The notes beneath the pieces are model-generated. The model did not search any database. It was not told the origin of the DNA and was given only the letters and a program-made list of their open reading frames with translations. DNA of 28,849 nt, taken from Rhypophila decipiens (taxonomy: Eukaryota > Ascomycota > Sordariomycetes > Sordariales > Naviculisporaceae). Shown piece after piece: positions 21,239-28,849 of this stretch. How positions within the stretch are numbered: the stretch's first letter is position 1; each line of letters starts with the position of its first letter. The stretch covers positions 1 through 28,849 of the forward strand of contig MU858333.1 of assembly GCA_033297075.1 (NCBI GenBank), given 5' to 3'. Both the position numbers and the translations under genes were made by a program.

Positions 21239-21416
21239 TTGTTTCTCTTTCTCATCACATGGAGCTACACGCCAACGTTTGTGGGTGTAAAGGCACGCTA
21301 TGCCGGCTATCGCTCTGCCTTTGTCCCTGGGGCGCGGGTACGGTTCATGTTTACCGTCGGCGCTCGCGATATCATCAACGACGCCTTGATCTTGCTAGAA
21401 AGTCAGGTTGCCAACC
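21239..21416 (+). pseudogene. Fragment resembling the N-terminal region of a fungal cytochrome P450
   Basis: A stretch of about 59 codons reads FLFLITWSYTPTFVGVKA, then AGYRSAFVPGARVRFMF and GARDIINDAL. A hydrophobic end, then PxFVGV, then an ARxRF helix and an alternating helix is the order seen after the membrane anchor of several fungal cytochrome P450s. Nothing downstream matches the I-helix, ExxR or the haem-cysteine loop, so only a fragment remains. After about residue 60 the frame carries low-similarity sequence. The match is from memory of family wording and could be chance. Confidence 0.35.
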
Positions 21417-21978
21417 TCGGAAAGACTGTACAACAGGAGCTCCATTGTAATAACGATAATGGTTCCAAGCCAAGAACCCAGTGTGGGAATCAGATCATTC
21501 TTTTGATACGTGTTTACGAGATGCTGATGAATCTGAGCAGTCAGATCTGTACTTTAAGTTCAAACTCCTGCCACTCGTGCTAATATTGGGTAGTGTCGGG
21601 GTCACTACGGAATGAAAGGATCAAGACAAGGCCAATGCAGAGTAACAAGCGGAAAGAAGTTTGTAACCACCGAATGGGGTTCAGCCAAGGTTGAGATCTG
21701 CACATGTGGAATCGAGCATCACGAACGGGTTGGGATCAGTGGCACATGTATCAGAAAGACCAGTTGTATTTACTCAATCTACCATCTGTAACCCAAGTAT
21801 CTTGAAGTTTCCTGCCGAGAAATCCAAACACCCATTTTGCACACGGAAAGACCCTTTTGCGACCCTAAGATTTGCCTTCCTCCACCTCGCCACAGCAGCC
21901 CAGGACCAATGTTGAATTCGGGTCTGTGTTGTGCTAACCCCAGATACACATCGAGTTGGGATAATAGCATGACTGGAA
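21417..21978. other. Intergenic region, nothing recognised
   Basis: About 560 bases downstream of the P450-like fragment and of the convergent lectin-like gene. Open frames on the minus strand here are shadows reaching into the neighbouring gene. It probably holds the 3' UTR of the gene ending at 21979. Confidence 0.4.
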
Positions 21979-22698
21979 TTAGAATTTCCTGATCTTGCTG
22001 GTGATGGAGTCTCCCTGTCCCCACTTCTTGAGCTGGAAGTCGTACTTGAAGACGGCGATGGTGGGGCTGTTGTACTGGTTCTTGTCGCCTTCCTTGGAGG
22101 CATAGACGCGGAGTCCGACGACATCATTGCCGCTCTTCCTGACCGTGGCGGACATGGACGAGCCAGGCCTAACTTGGGACGAGTTTCCCTTGACGCCAAA
22201 GTCGCCAGCATACCACTTGGCATCCTCGGCGTACACATCGCGGCTGGTGTTGGTAAGGCAGACCTCGCAGAGGCGGGGGTCCTTGTTGTTGACGTCGTCC
22301 CGAGCGGCCTGATAGTAAACGCGAATCTGGATTTCGAGAAGAGGTGTCAATCCCTGTTACGGAACCACTTGAATGGTGTCACGGGGTTGTATGTCTTACC
22401 TCTCTCGTGCCGTTGGAGACCCAAGAGATAGCGGCGATCTGCTTCACGTTGGGATCGACCTCAAACGGCTCGTCTTGATCGTCCAAGATCTTGCCAACGG
22501 CAAACTCGTCATCGCTTGCGTCATTGGCATCAGGCTTTTGCTCGCGCATGTAAGCCAGCTGGTTGGCGGCATTGACATAGAAGAGATAGCCAATTCCGCC
22601 GCTCTCAACGGCGACGATATCAGTGGGGAGCTGGAATGAGTTGTTAGCTTGTCTCCCATTACTGTGATGAGGTGGTTACGTACCTTGACGGCGGACAT
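21979..22698 (-). CDS. Small protein with lectin-like beta-sheet character, function unknown
   Basis: Three exons: 22684-22698 (only MSAVK), 22400-22630 and 21979-22326. Introns are 53 and 73 nt, and the product is 197 aa. There is no signal peptide or TM segment. The chain has repeating beta-strand segments such as IGYLFYVNAANQLAYM, AAISWVSNGTREIRVYYQ and GLRVYASKEGDKNQYNSPTIAVFKYD. The IAAISW...IRVYYQ wording resembles blades of fungal fucose-specific lectins (AAL type), but a full six-blade propeller (about 310 aa) would not fit. It may be a shortened relative or a separate fungal family. A long acidic loop (residues about 35-60) follows the first strands. The tiny first exon is supported by good splice signals and phase 0 joins. 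The in-frame extension upstream to 22920 looks like a leader because it contains a TATA box. Confidence 0.75.
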
Positions 22699-22843
22699 TT
22701 TGCTATGTGGGAGTTGGTGAGAGTCGATGGAATGAGTTGGATGGGAGTGAGAAGAGCAAATGTTGATGGAAAGTGAGTCTTGGAGAGTGCTTGTGGATGC
22801 TGTGATCTCAGGAGTTGCTCCATGGGGGGAGGACACGGTCACA

Positions 22844-22849
22844 TTTATA
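22844..22849 (-). promoter_or_regulatory. TATA box of the lectin-like gene
   Basis: TATAAA on the minus strand lies about 150 bases upstream of the MSAVK start and is followed by a C/T/A-rich leader. Its position argues against using the in-frame upstream ATG at 22920. Confidence 0.5.
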
Positions 22850-25648
22850 GTCGTGCCGTCCTTGAGCTTCGCATGGAGACTCATGTTGCCTCCTTTGCCG
22901 CCGAGACTAAGAGATGCCATTATGCCCTATGTCCCGCAATGTGGAGAACAACTCTCGAACATAGGCCACGCACAAGATGAAGGACTAAGGTCGGTCGAAG
23001 AACCTAGAAGGGAGGCGATCTGAACATGCTCACCCAACGAGATCCAGTTGACCTTTTCGCGTAGAATGTGGCGGCCAGCGACTCGCCGGTCTGGACCTCG
23101 CGCATGCAGTCCGGTGCCTGAAGAAAGCTGAGGTGTTTGGCCAGCCGCGCCATGTCACAGACTTTCTCTGCAACATCACCAATGGAGCGACGAGATTGCA
23201 ATATCAATTGGTCTGGACTCTCGATCAGCGCAATGTGTACTGGGTGGCTGGGAAGGCATTGCTGAACTGGTCATAGTCCTCCCGATAGTTTCTGATAAGA
23301 CGTAGCTGAAGGTCTGGAGCAGAATGGTCTTTGTGATAGTCCCATGTACGATGGAGAGCATGCCGGTCTGCCGAGCGCTTGCAAAACAGAACAACGGACC
23401 ATGCTGCTGTGTTTGGCTGGCCTGCTCCGGGTCCGCAAGACAATATCGGAGGATCGGAACCTGTTCGGGAGTCTGGACTCACTATGTGCATTGCAGGCCA
23501 TGCGCGGTTGCGACATTTGCACATCGGAAGACGGCCATCACACGGCGTCCACACGTTCCGACATGCATATTGTGTGGGCCGTGGTCGATACTATGCTAAA
23601 GGGTAGTGGTTCGCCACGGTGTATTCTGTGCTGTGGTTCTGTTGACTTGGGTGCTGTCGGCCGGTGAGGCCGGTAAGTATGAGAACTGACGAATGGATAG
23701 TCAACTTGGCAATGGCATGCAGATTATTGACAAGGAGTGATGAATGAGCCATTGAGCTCGAATGACAGCTATTGATGCGCGGTTAGGAACTTTGATGGCT
23801 TCCTGGAAGTATCCCGTATCCCGTATCCCCGAAAGACAGTACAACCGTACGGAGTACACCAATCCATGATCGTCAGTGATCCTTCAAAATCACATACCCT
23901 AAATGACTCTTGACGTCACCCTCTGAGGGCAATACGTGTAAACAGGCCGACAGGAAACATTCTGCCTCTCAAGGAGCCCGGGCAGATTTGATCGACAAAC
24001 CAGTATCATAAGTTCGTGAACGATCACCTCTGTGAACTGTCAAAGGCCATATTGACCTAGCCGCGGAATGCGCGCAAAATCTCAAAAAGAAAAAACGATA
24101 TTGCGGAAGCTTCTTTAATGTAGTTACTCCTGAAATCCCACCATTGTCGTGCATGGGTACGGATATTCCAACAAAACTTACCCAAAACAGCAATATCTGA
24201 ACAAAAGAAAAGAAAATACCCACGTTCTTCACACGTTTTTCACTGTTCTTAACCCTTTTTGCCGAATCGTAAGTGCATGCAATTCAGGGGCTGGGTCTGT
24301 TCAATGACGGAGGTTTTATCCCGCCTTTCTGTTTACTTTTCCCAATGGAGATTGGGGAGAAAAGAGTGGCATTCTCCACAATCCGATAACTCGCCCAAAG
24401 AAGCATTTCCCGTGCTTGTAGTCCAGCTGAGATGTGGATCTTGCCCTGTTTCAAGTTTGGCGCGGGTGAAGCGGCAGGGGCATGAGCCTTGTCATTCAGC
24501 CCGCCACAGACTCCACCCACTAAACCTTATTGATGTCGCCTCGGGCTGGTGCATACTGGTGGCGGGATATTGGCGAATGACAAGAGACTTTGAACGCAGC
24601 TCCCACTACCGGCCGCATGAGGGCTTAGCCCGAATGGATGGGAACAAACCCGAAGGCCTTCCAGACCGCTGGTTACGCTGCATGATGCAGTCGCACTAAC
24701 GGTTATCCCTGCCTCCCCGGGTTGAGACTTGAAACTGAGAAATCGACGGTCCAGATCCGATATTTGTGTGAAAGAAAACACTCGAAGTTGCGTCCGTAGA
24801 AAGGAATCTCTGTACTCTGTACGAGCATGCCAATCCCACTTTCACCTGTCAAGAATATTCGACATGCATGTTCATCACCTATAATACATGTACTTGGTAA
24901 CTTTGCCGTTCCAAGACAGGTTCTAGATTCCACGCCTTCGACCAGACGAATCGCCATCCGAAATGAGACACATTTAACCCCTTCGGATACCTTCAGCTAG
25001 CCATTAGAAACTCTCCAACCACTTAATTGATGATACGTATTTGGTTTCGGTGAATGTGGAGTCTGGACAGAACAATCGAGACTCATTTTATTCCCAGGCG
25101 AAAAGAATTTATTGCTTCTTGGAACATGGCGTGATCAACTCTGCGCGGGGGAACCACTGTGCCTCCCCGGACTGATCACCAGCGCCAAGATTATGTGCTA
25201 GCCGTCAACAAGCCATTAATGTTATCCTCGCACGGCGATTGGGCAATTCAGGTTATCGAAGCTGAGCTGCCCTCAGGGAGGCGGATATTTAGCAAGAGTG
25301 GCCCCTCCACTGATACGGTCTGGGCCTGTATCTGTTCTTTCAGCTCCGAGCACTTTGGCCTTCAAGCCCGTTCTGGACCGTACGCGAATTCTCCTTGCGT
25401 GGTGGGTAGCCTGGGGCGACGAAGAAACTATCGAGTATCGAGGCCGCGGCGTGGGATTACTGGGGGTCAAAGAATCGCTCTGGCTGGACTCTTTCGGGGG
25501 TGGAGGGATATATGTATCCGTAGACTAGCAGCTTTCCCCTAGTGAACAAAAAAGCTCACCCGTGTCAATCATTCACCACTGCATTTCCTCTTTTCGCTCG
25601 GAATCTTTTCTTTCTCCGCCTCTTCACTCAAAGACACGAACTTTCATC
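22850..25648. other. 2.8-kb region without a convincing gene
   Basis: Many 60-140 codon frames overlap here on both strands, none with a domain I know. The most protein-like is on the minus strand at about 23010-23240, a helical, well-mixed sequence (SRRSIGDVAEKVCDMARL...). It may be an exon or a decayed fragment. A small tandem TCCCGTA repeat lies at 23812-23827. Near 23969-24010 a tRNA-like B-box word (GTTCGTGAAC) is present, but no cloverleaf forms. The region just before 25649 has a TATATG (about 25509) and a pyrimidine-rich leader that fit the promoter of the next gene. Confidence 0.4.
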
Positions 25649-26634
25649 ATGCAGATTCTCAGTCATCGCGCGCTCGCCAGCGCCGTCATTGGCCTCGGCG
25701 TCCTCTCTGGTGTAGTATCAGGTACGTTTCCTTCGCGGTGCTGTCTCTCGCCCACAGCGGCGGTCGTCCTCGAAAAGCGTCATTTCTTGTGTTCTCGAAT
25801 CTCTCTGACCGCTTTTTGGCTCGAGTAGGACAATCCGCACCCGACCTTGCTTCCACTGCTCTCCCAAATGCTTTTCCCTCCGGAATCCACGCCGAAGATC
25901 ACGCCACGGCGGTCGCCTTTTGCAACGGTGGAGTCAGTGAATGCCATAAAGAATTTGAGAAGATCGTGACGGTCTACGCGCACAACGTTACCGAAGCGCT
26001 TGTCCATACGGTGACTACTGAGGTGGTGAGTCTGATTTCTTCCAGATTAATCCCAAGAAAATTTGTTCCGGGGACTGACCGATGGACAACTACAGTACCT
26101 TCCACCCACCACGACGACGTCTACCACCGTGTCAGTCATAACCAAGACCAACGACACAGTTACAGATGGTGCGTTCGGGACAATAATCTTCCTCCAACAT
26201 AGCCACTCAACAAGTTACTGACGTGTATTTGCACAACAGCCCTCTGCGAAAAGACATATGTCGTCACCCTGCCAGGAACATCCACCATCACAGTCCACGT
26301 CAACTCTACCAGCACCAAGAAGTATCAGTCCACAGACACCACCGTGACCACTTCCGTCATTACCCACTACGAGCAGGCACACGAAGTCTGTATTATGCCG
26401 GTCACACGCCTTCCTCTGGTGTCTAGCGCTGCTAGTAGTGCTTCCGGGGCGCCCAGCTCGGACTCGTCAACTAGTTCAAGGTCATCCTCGCAAACCTCGG
26501 CTTCATCTCAGTCTAGCTCTACACCCGCCTCTAGCTCCCAGCGCTCGTCTTCGTCGTCATCATCGTCAGCTTCGTCGGCGGCTGCTTCATCTTCGTCTTC
26601 TGCTTCCTCATCTTCTTCCTCTCGTCGGCCATGA
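25649..26634 (+). CDS. Secreted Ser-rich cell-surface protein, function unknown
   Basis: Four exons (25649-25721, 25829-26025, 26096-26168, 26240-26634) with introns of 107, 70 and 71 nt; the product is 245 aa. Residues 1-24 form a signal peptide (HRALASAVIGLGVLSGVVS). The middle part has four cysteines (in FCNGG, SECHK, ALCEK and EVCIM) and Thr-rich, strand-forming repeats such as TTTTSTTVSVITKTNDTVT. Residues 175-243 are about two-thirds Ser and should be heavily O-mannosylated. This build is typical of fungal cell-wall or GPI proteins, yet the frame stops at RRP with no hydrophobic GPI signal. Either it is freely secreted or an unseen splice or frameshift in the TCN repeat removes the tail. 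Possible roles are wall structure or adhesion; no enzyme domain is seen. Confidence 0.8.
26445..26625 (+). repeat. Ser-codon low-complexity (TCN)n tract
   Basis: A degenerate run of TCN and AGY codons encodes the poly-Ser tail. Such tracts change length by slippage, so the Ser-tail length is likely variable between strains. Confidence 0.6.
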
Positions 26635-27691
26635 GAGCAGGTTGAGCGGTACGACGATAACCCGTGGTATGCGTCGGTCGGTATAAGCTTAGTACCACCA
26701 CCCGCTTTTGCAGGATGTCAGTGGCATGAATGTACCCCGTTGGGGACGATTATGGATATAGTTGGGATGGACCCAAAATAAATTTACTGTGGTGGGAGGA
26801 TATATGAGATAGCACGGTGACACCCTATGCTTTGTACTCTTATTTAATTAGACTTGACTGTACTAATGTGCCATACGTTACGTTGCTTATTCATCTTCCG
26901 TTCCTCACTTGTGGTTGTTTAGCTCTTGTTTATGCTACTATCGCAATGTCGGCCCACAAAGTAGGATACACAAGTAAATTAGCTGGCGACGGTCTCACAC
27001 CCGTATTTTCACTGCCGGTTCCCAGCAAAGCTCACTTCTCATCTCGACTATCGTCAAATCCAACGGAGATGGCATCATGATCTTGTTTGTCGACTCATTA
27101 GAACTTCTCTCAGGCCTCTACTCAGAATAACAGCTATCAGTATCGTAATCCGGAGCGAAAGACTCCACCGTGTCCGGCCCATCCTTTTAGCAAGGGCTCC
27201 TGGATCTGCCACACAAAGTTAGCCTAGGACGCAACTTACCTGCAGAAAGTTTCCTGAACCTTCAAAGGCGGGCAGTCCTCGAGGTAAACATACCGTGATC
27301 GCGAAAACAGCGAATCGAGGGGACATGCCGTGATAAGATCCTTATGCTCTCTTATGAGCTCACTTATCCGCAGGGGCCAGTCTACTAGTACCGTACTCCA
27401 CGGGCTCCCTATGTCGTCCATAAATATCCGCTTGCTTCCCTGGATGGGCCTATAGAGTACGTATTGGTAAGTTAAAGTATGTAGAAGTCGGTACTCCTGC
27501 GATCTTGGTACCCTTAAAAGTCAAAAATCAAACCTTATAAAATAGCTATGTTACAACCTGACACCTGGGTAGGTACAGACTGCAAGGCAGGACGCCTAAC
27601 GGGGGTTGACAGTTGGGAAGGAGGTTGTACGCGGTAAGTACTGCAAGTACTGTCACTGATCAGGTTGCTCTACTAAGAGCTTGTAGGAGTA
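26635..27691. other. AT-richer intergenic region with an unidentified minus-strand open frame
   Basis: No gene is recognised here. On the minus strand a 92-codon frame without early stops runs from about 27515 to 27236 and contains YRPIQGSKRIFMDDIGSPW, then VLVDWPLRISELIREHKDLI. It reads like real protein but lacks a good upstream ATG, so it may be a fragment of a dead gene or element. From 27450 rightward the sequence is rich in TAC/GTA words, which grades into the inverted-repeat element. Confidence 0.35.
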
Positions 27692-27829
27692 AACAAGATA
27701 GTAGACAATGAACCGTAGAATGTTCAGAACTTGGAATGTGATTGTTGCGTGAGGAGTTTTAGAATCCTCGGACGGAGAATGCGCAGCATTCTCCTACTAT
27801 ATAGGAAACTATCTACTGGTAATGATCGT
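27692..27829 (+). repeat. Left terminal inverted repeat
   Basis: This repeat aligns with the reverse complement of 28735-28849. It has about 24 extra bases after the first 22 identical ones. It contains a perfect hairpin at 27774-27794 (GGAGAATGC, loop GCA, GCATTCTCC) and a weaker one, GAGGA...TCCTC, at about 27751-27768. Confidence 0.75.
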
Positions 27830-27844
27830 AGTGCTCAGCTATCC

Positions 27845-27864
27845 TGGATGGATGGATGGATGGA
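27845..27864 (+). repeat. (TGGA)5 microsatellite
   Basis: Five perfect tandem copies of TGGA lie just inside the left terminal inverted repeat. Confidence 0.9.
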
Positions 27865-28122
27865 ATTTATTTCGCCCGGAGGCACTAAGCCTAAAGGGCC
27901 TATGCGCGCTAACTACATTCGGTTCATATGCTTCTACCATAATCTCGTCCAAGCCCTCTACTCTTTCACCTTTAGACCACCCGATGCCTCTTGTCATGTT
28001 ATTAGCAGATCACCTTGGAGATTCCGTCTCCAAGTGTTCAGCGTCCTATCTTCAGCAGCTAAAGCAGGATCTGCTGGTTGAGGCTGCGTGGGACTCCTTG
28101 GTCCAGTTCCCTTACTGCTCTT

Positions 28123-28155
28123 GCTCAGTGGTGAGCACCTTGCTCCCCACTGAGC
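28123..28155. repeat. Long nested stem-loop inside the TIR element
   Basis: GCTCAGTGG (28123-28131) pairs perfectly with CCACTGAGC (28147-28155). Inside it, after one mismatch, GAGCA (28133-28137) pairs with TGCTC (28141-28145), leaving a three-base loop. This makes 14 base pairs in 33 bases. Confidence 0.8.
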
Positions 28156-28681
28156 ATGCTATGATTGGTTGCATTCTTCCCGGGGTGCCTCCCTTCCTTT
28201 AGTGCTCATGTCTCCCATCATTGGTTGCTCTGAGTGGAGTCACGGCGAGCAGGCAAATAAGAGACAAAGCTGCTAATAGCCCTACTGTATTGTAGTTATT
28301 CTAAGTTGAAGAAGAAAGGGGAAAGGATCAAGCAACGCGAAGATCGCGCGTTGTTGTAGTAGGTACCGAAGGCGGTGAATACGGCAGAAAGTGGTGCCCA
28401 CATTGCCGAGCCGGCCAGCCGCCAGCCACTTGCCGTCACTAGTGGGGTAACTTGTTGCCTGAGGCACCCGTACCTAATGTACGGCGCCAGGTGATGACAA
28501 CGAGGTTAAATAAGCTTTAGATTACTAGGTAACCAAAATTATAACTTTAAAAAGGTAATTAATAGTAGTTAGGGTAGAAATTAAGTGTTATGACCTGCAC
28601 TGTCTGACATGTGAGGGTGCCCTAGGCACCCATAAAGTGGAACCCTGGAAGGACCAATCAGGAAGGCCCCAGGGGTACAGC

Positions 28682-28713
28682 GCCCCGAGTCCGGGGCAGG
28701 AAAGACTCGGGGC
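28682..28713. repeat. Perfect 10-bp stem-loop inside the TIR element
   Basis: GCCCCGAGTC (28682-28691) pairs with GACTCGGGGC (28704-28713) across a 12-base loop. It lies 20 bases inside the right terminal inverted repeat. Confidence 0.8.
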
Positions 28714-28734
28714 CATACAGATAGTACATAGGTA

Positions 28735-28849
28735 CACGATCATTACAGCCAGATAGTTTTCTATATAGTAGGAAGGTGCTGCGCACCTTCCGTCCGAGGA
28801 TTCTTGACTCCTCACGCAAGCAATAAAGTTCATTGTCTACTATCTTGTT
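28735..28849 (-). repeat. Right terminal inverted repeat
   Basis: This is the counterpart of the left repeat in opposite orientation. It contains the perfect hairpin GGAAGGTGC (28771-28779), loop TGC, GCACCTTCC (28783-28791), and GAGGA (28796-28800) pairing with TCCTC (28809-28813). The window ends at its tip, so any target-site duplication is out of view. Confidence 0.75.

Larger units (their letters stand above)
27692..28849. mobile_element. Hairpin-rich element with terminal inverted repeats, right flank not in window
   Basis: The sequence starting at 27692 and the reverse complement of the window's last bases share 22 identical bases at the tip. They then share three further matching blocks (TTGCGTGAGGAG, AATCCTCGGACGGA and CCTACTATATA...), out to 27829 on the left and 28735 on the right. 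The interior of about 900 bases encodes no transposase. It carries a (TGGA)5 repeat, many short-loop hairpins and an AT-rich island at 28500-28600. This fits a non-autonomous TIR element (MITE or foldback type), but the family is not one I recognise. The dinucleotide TA immediately precedes the left tip (27690-27691). Whether TA follows the right tip cannot be seen. Confidence 0.65.

Noticed and set aside
22698..22920. In-frame N-terminal extension of the lectin-like gene starting MASLSLGG
   Set aside because: The stretch contains TATAAA and a pyrimidine-rich leader, and its later codons look like UTR (SHSHPTHSIDSHQLPHSK). The start at 22698 is preferred.
23811..23830. Tandem TCCCGTA words
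   Set aside because: Only two copies; too little to call a repeat array. No CRISPR-like spacing exists anywhere, and none is expected in a fungus.
23896..23903. CCCTAA telomere-like word
   Set aside because: A single copy only, so no telomeric tract or internal telomere repeat.
23960..24010. tRNA-like segment on the plus strand (GTTCGTGAAC resembling a B box; antisense frame ends RSRTYDTGLSIKS, like translated antisense tRNAs)
   Set aside because: No T stem, D arm or acceptor pairing could be formed around it, and position 33 of the would-be anticodon loop is not T. At best it is a worn tRNA-derived relic.
25159..25542. 127-codon and overlapping 76-codon plus-strand frames
   Set aside because: Two frames compete, neither has a domain or good start context, and the region just upstream of 25649 is needed as a promoter.
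20644..27664. Shared 12-mer GCAAGTACTGTC at about 20644 and 27653
   Set aside because: Exact 12-base matches are expected by chance in a window of this size, and the flanks do not align.

Overview
This window is nuclear DNA of a filamentous ascomycete (Pezizomycotina, probably Sordariomycetes). The signs are many short introns of about 50-110 nt with GTRNGT-type donors and CTRAC-like branch points, a tRNA with a short anticodon-loop intron, and fungal families such as a Dal5-type permease, a sedolisin protease, a CLC antiporter, NmrA-like and SDR oxidoreductases and a Ser-rich secreted protein. No clear operon-like system or complete secondary-metabolite cluster is visible. All exon coordinates come from reading splice signals and protein continuity by eye.

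Layout, left to right. Positions 1-1095 (-) hold the 5' half of a Dal5-like MFS permease that runs off the left edge. Positions 2251-3567 (+) hold an intronless class III aminotransferase resembling glutamate-1-semialdehyde aminomutase. An intron-containing tRNA-Thr(CGU) lies at 3895-3978 (-). Next on the minus strand come a maltose/galactoside O-acetyltransferase-like enzyme (4391-5125), an ADP-ribosylglycohydrolase (5514-7124) and a five-exon CLC chloride/proton antiporter (7383-9925). After 1.7 kb without a recognisable gene, an eight-exon secreted sedolisin (S53) protease occupies 11625-14382 (+).

Positions 15301-19839 form a redox neighbourhood: a zinc-independent quinone oxidoreductase-like enzyme (+), a C-terminal remnant of an MFS efflux pump (-), a classical SDR (+) with four stress-type AGGGG motifs and a hairpin in its promoter, and a broken NmrA-like gene (-) with two frameshifts and a nonsense codon. 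Around 21.2-21.4 kb there is a fragment resembling the N-terminal part of a cytochrome P450. Together these look like an oxidoreductase/efflux block that is partly decaying, but this is inference.

Further right are a three-exon gene for a 197-aa protein of lectin-like appearance (21979-22698, -), about 3 kb with no convincing gene, and a four-exon secreted Ser-rich protein (25649-26634, +). The right end is the most unusual part. From 27692 to the window end there is an element bounded by related terminal inverted repeats and packed with short-loop hairpins. One hairpin occurs in both inverted repeats with different bases but preserved pairing. Its right flank lies outside the window.
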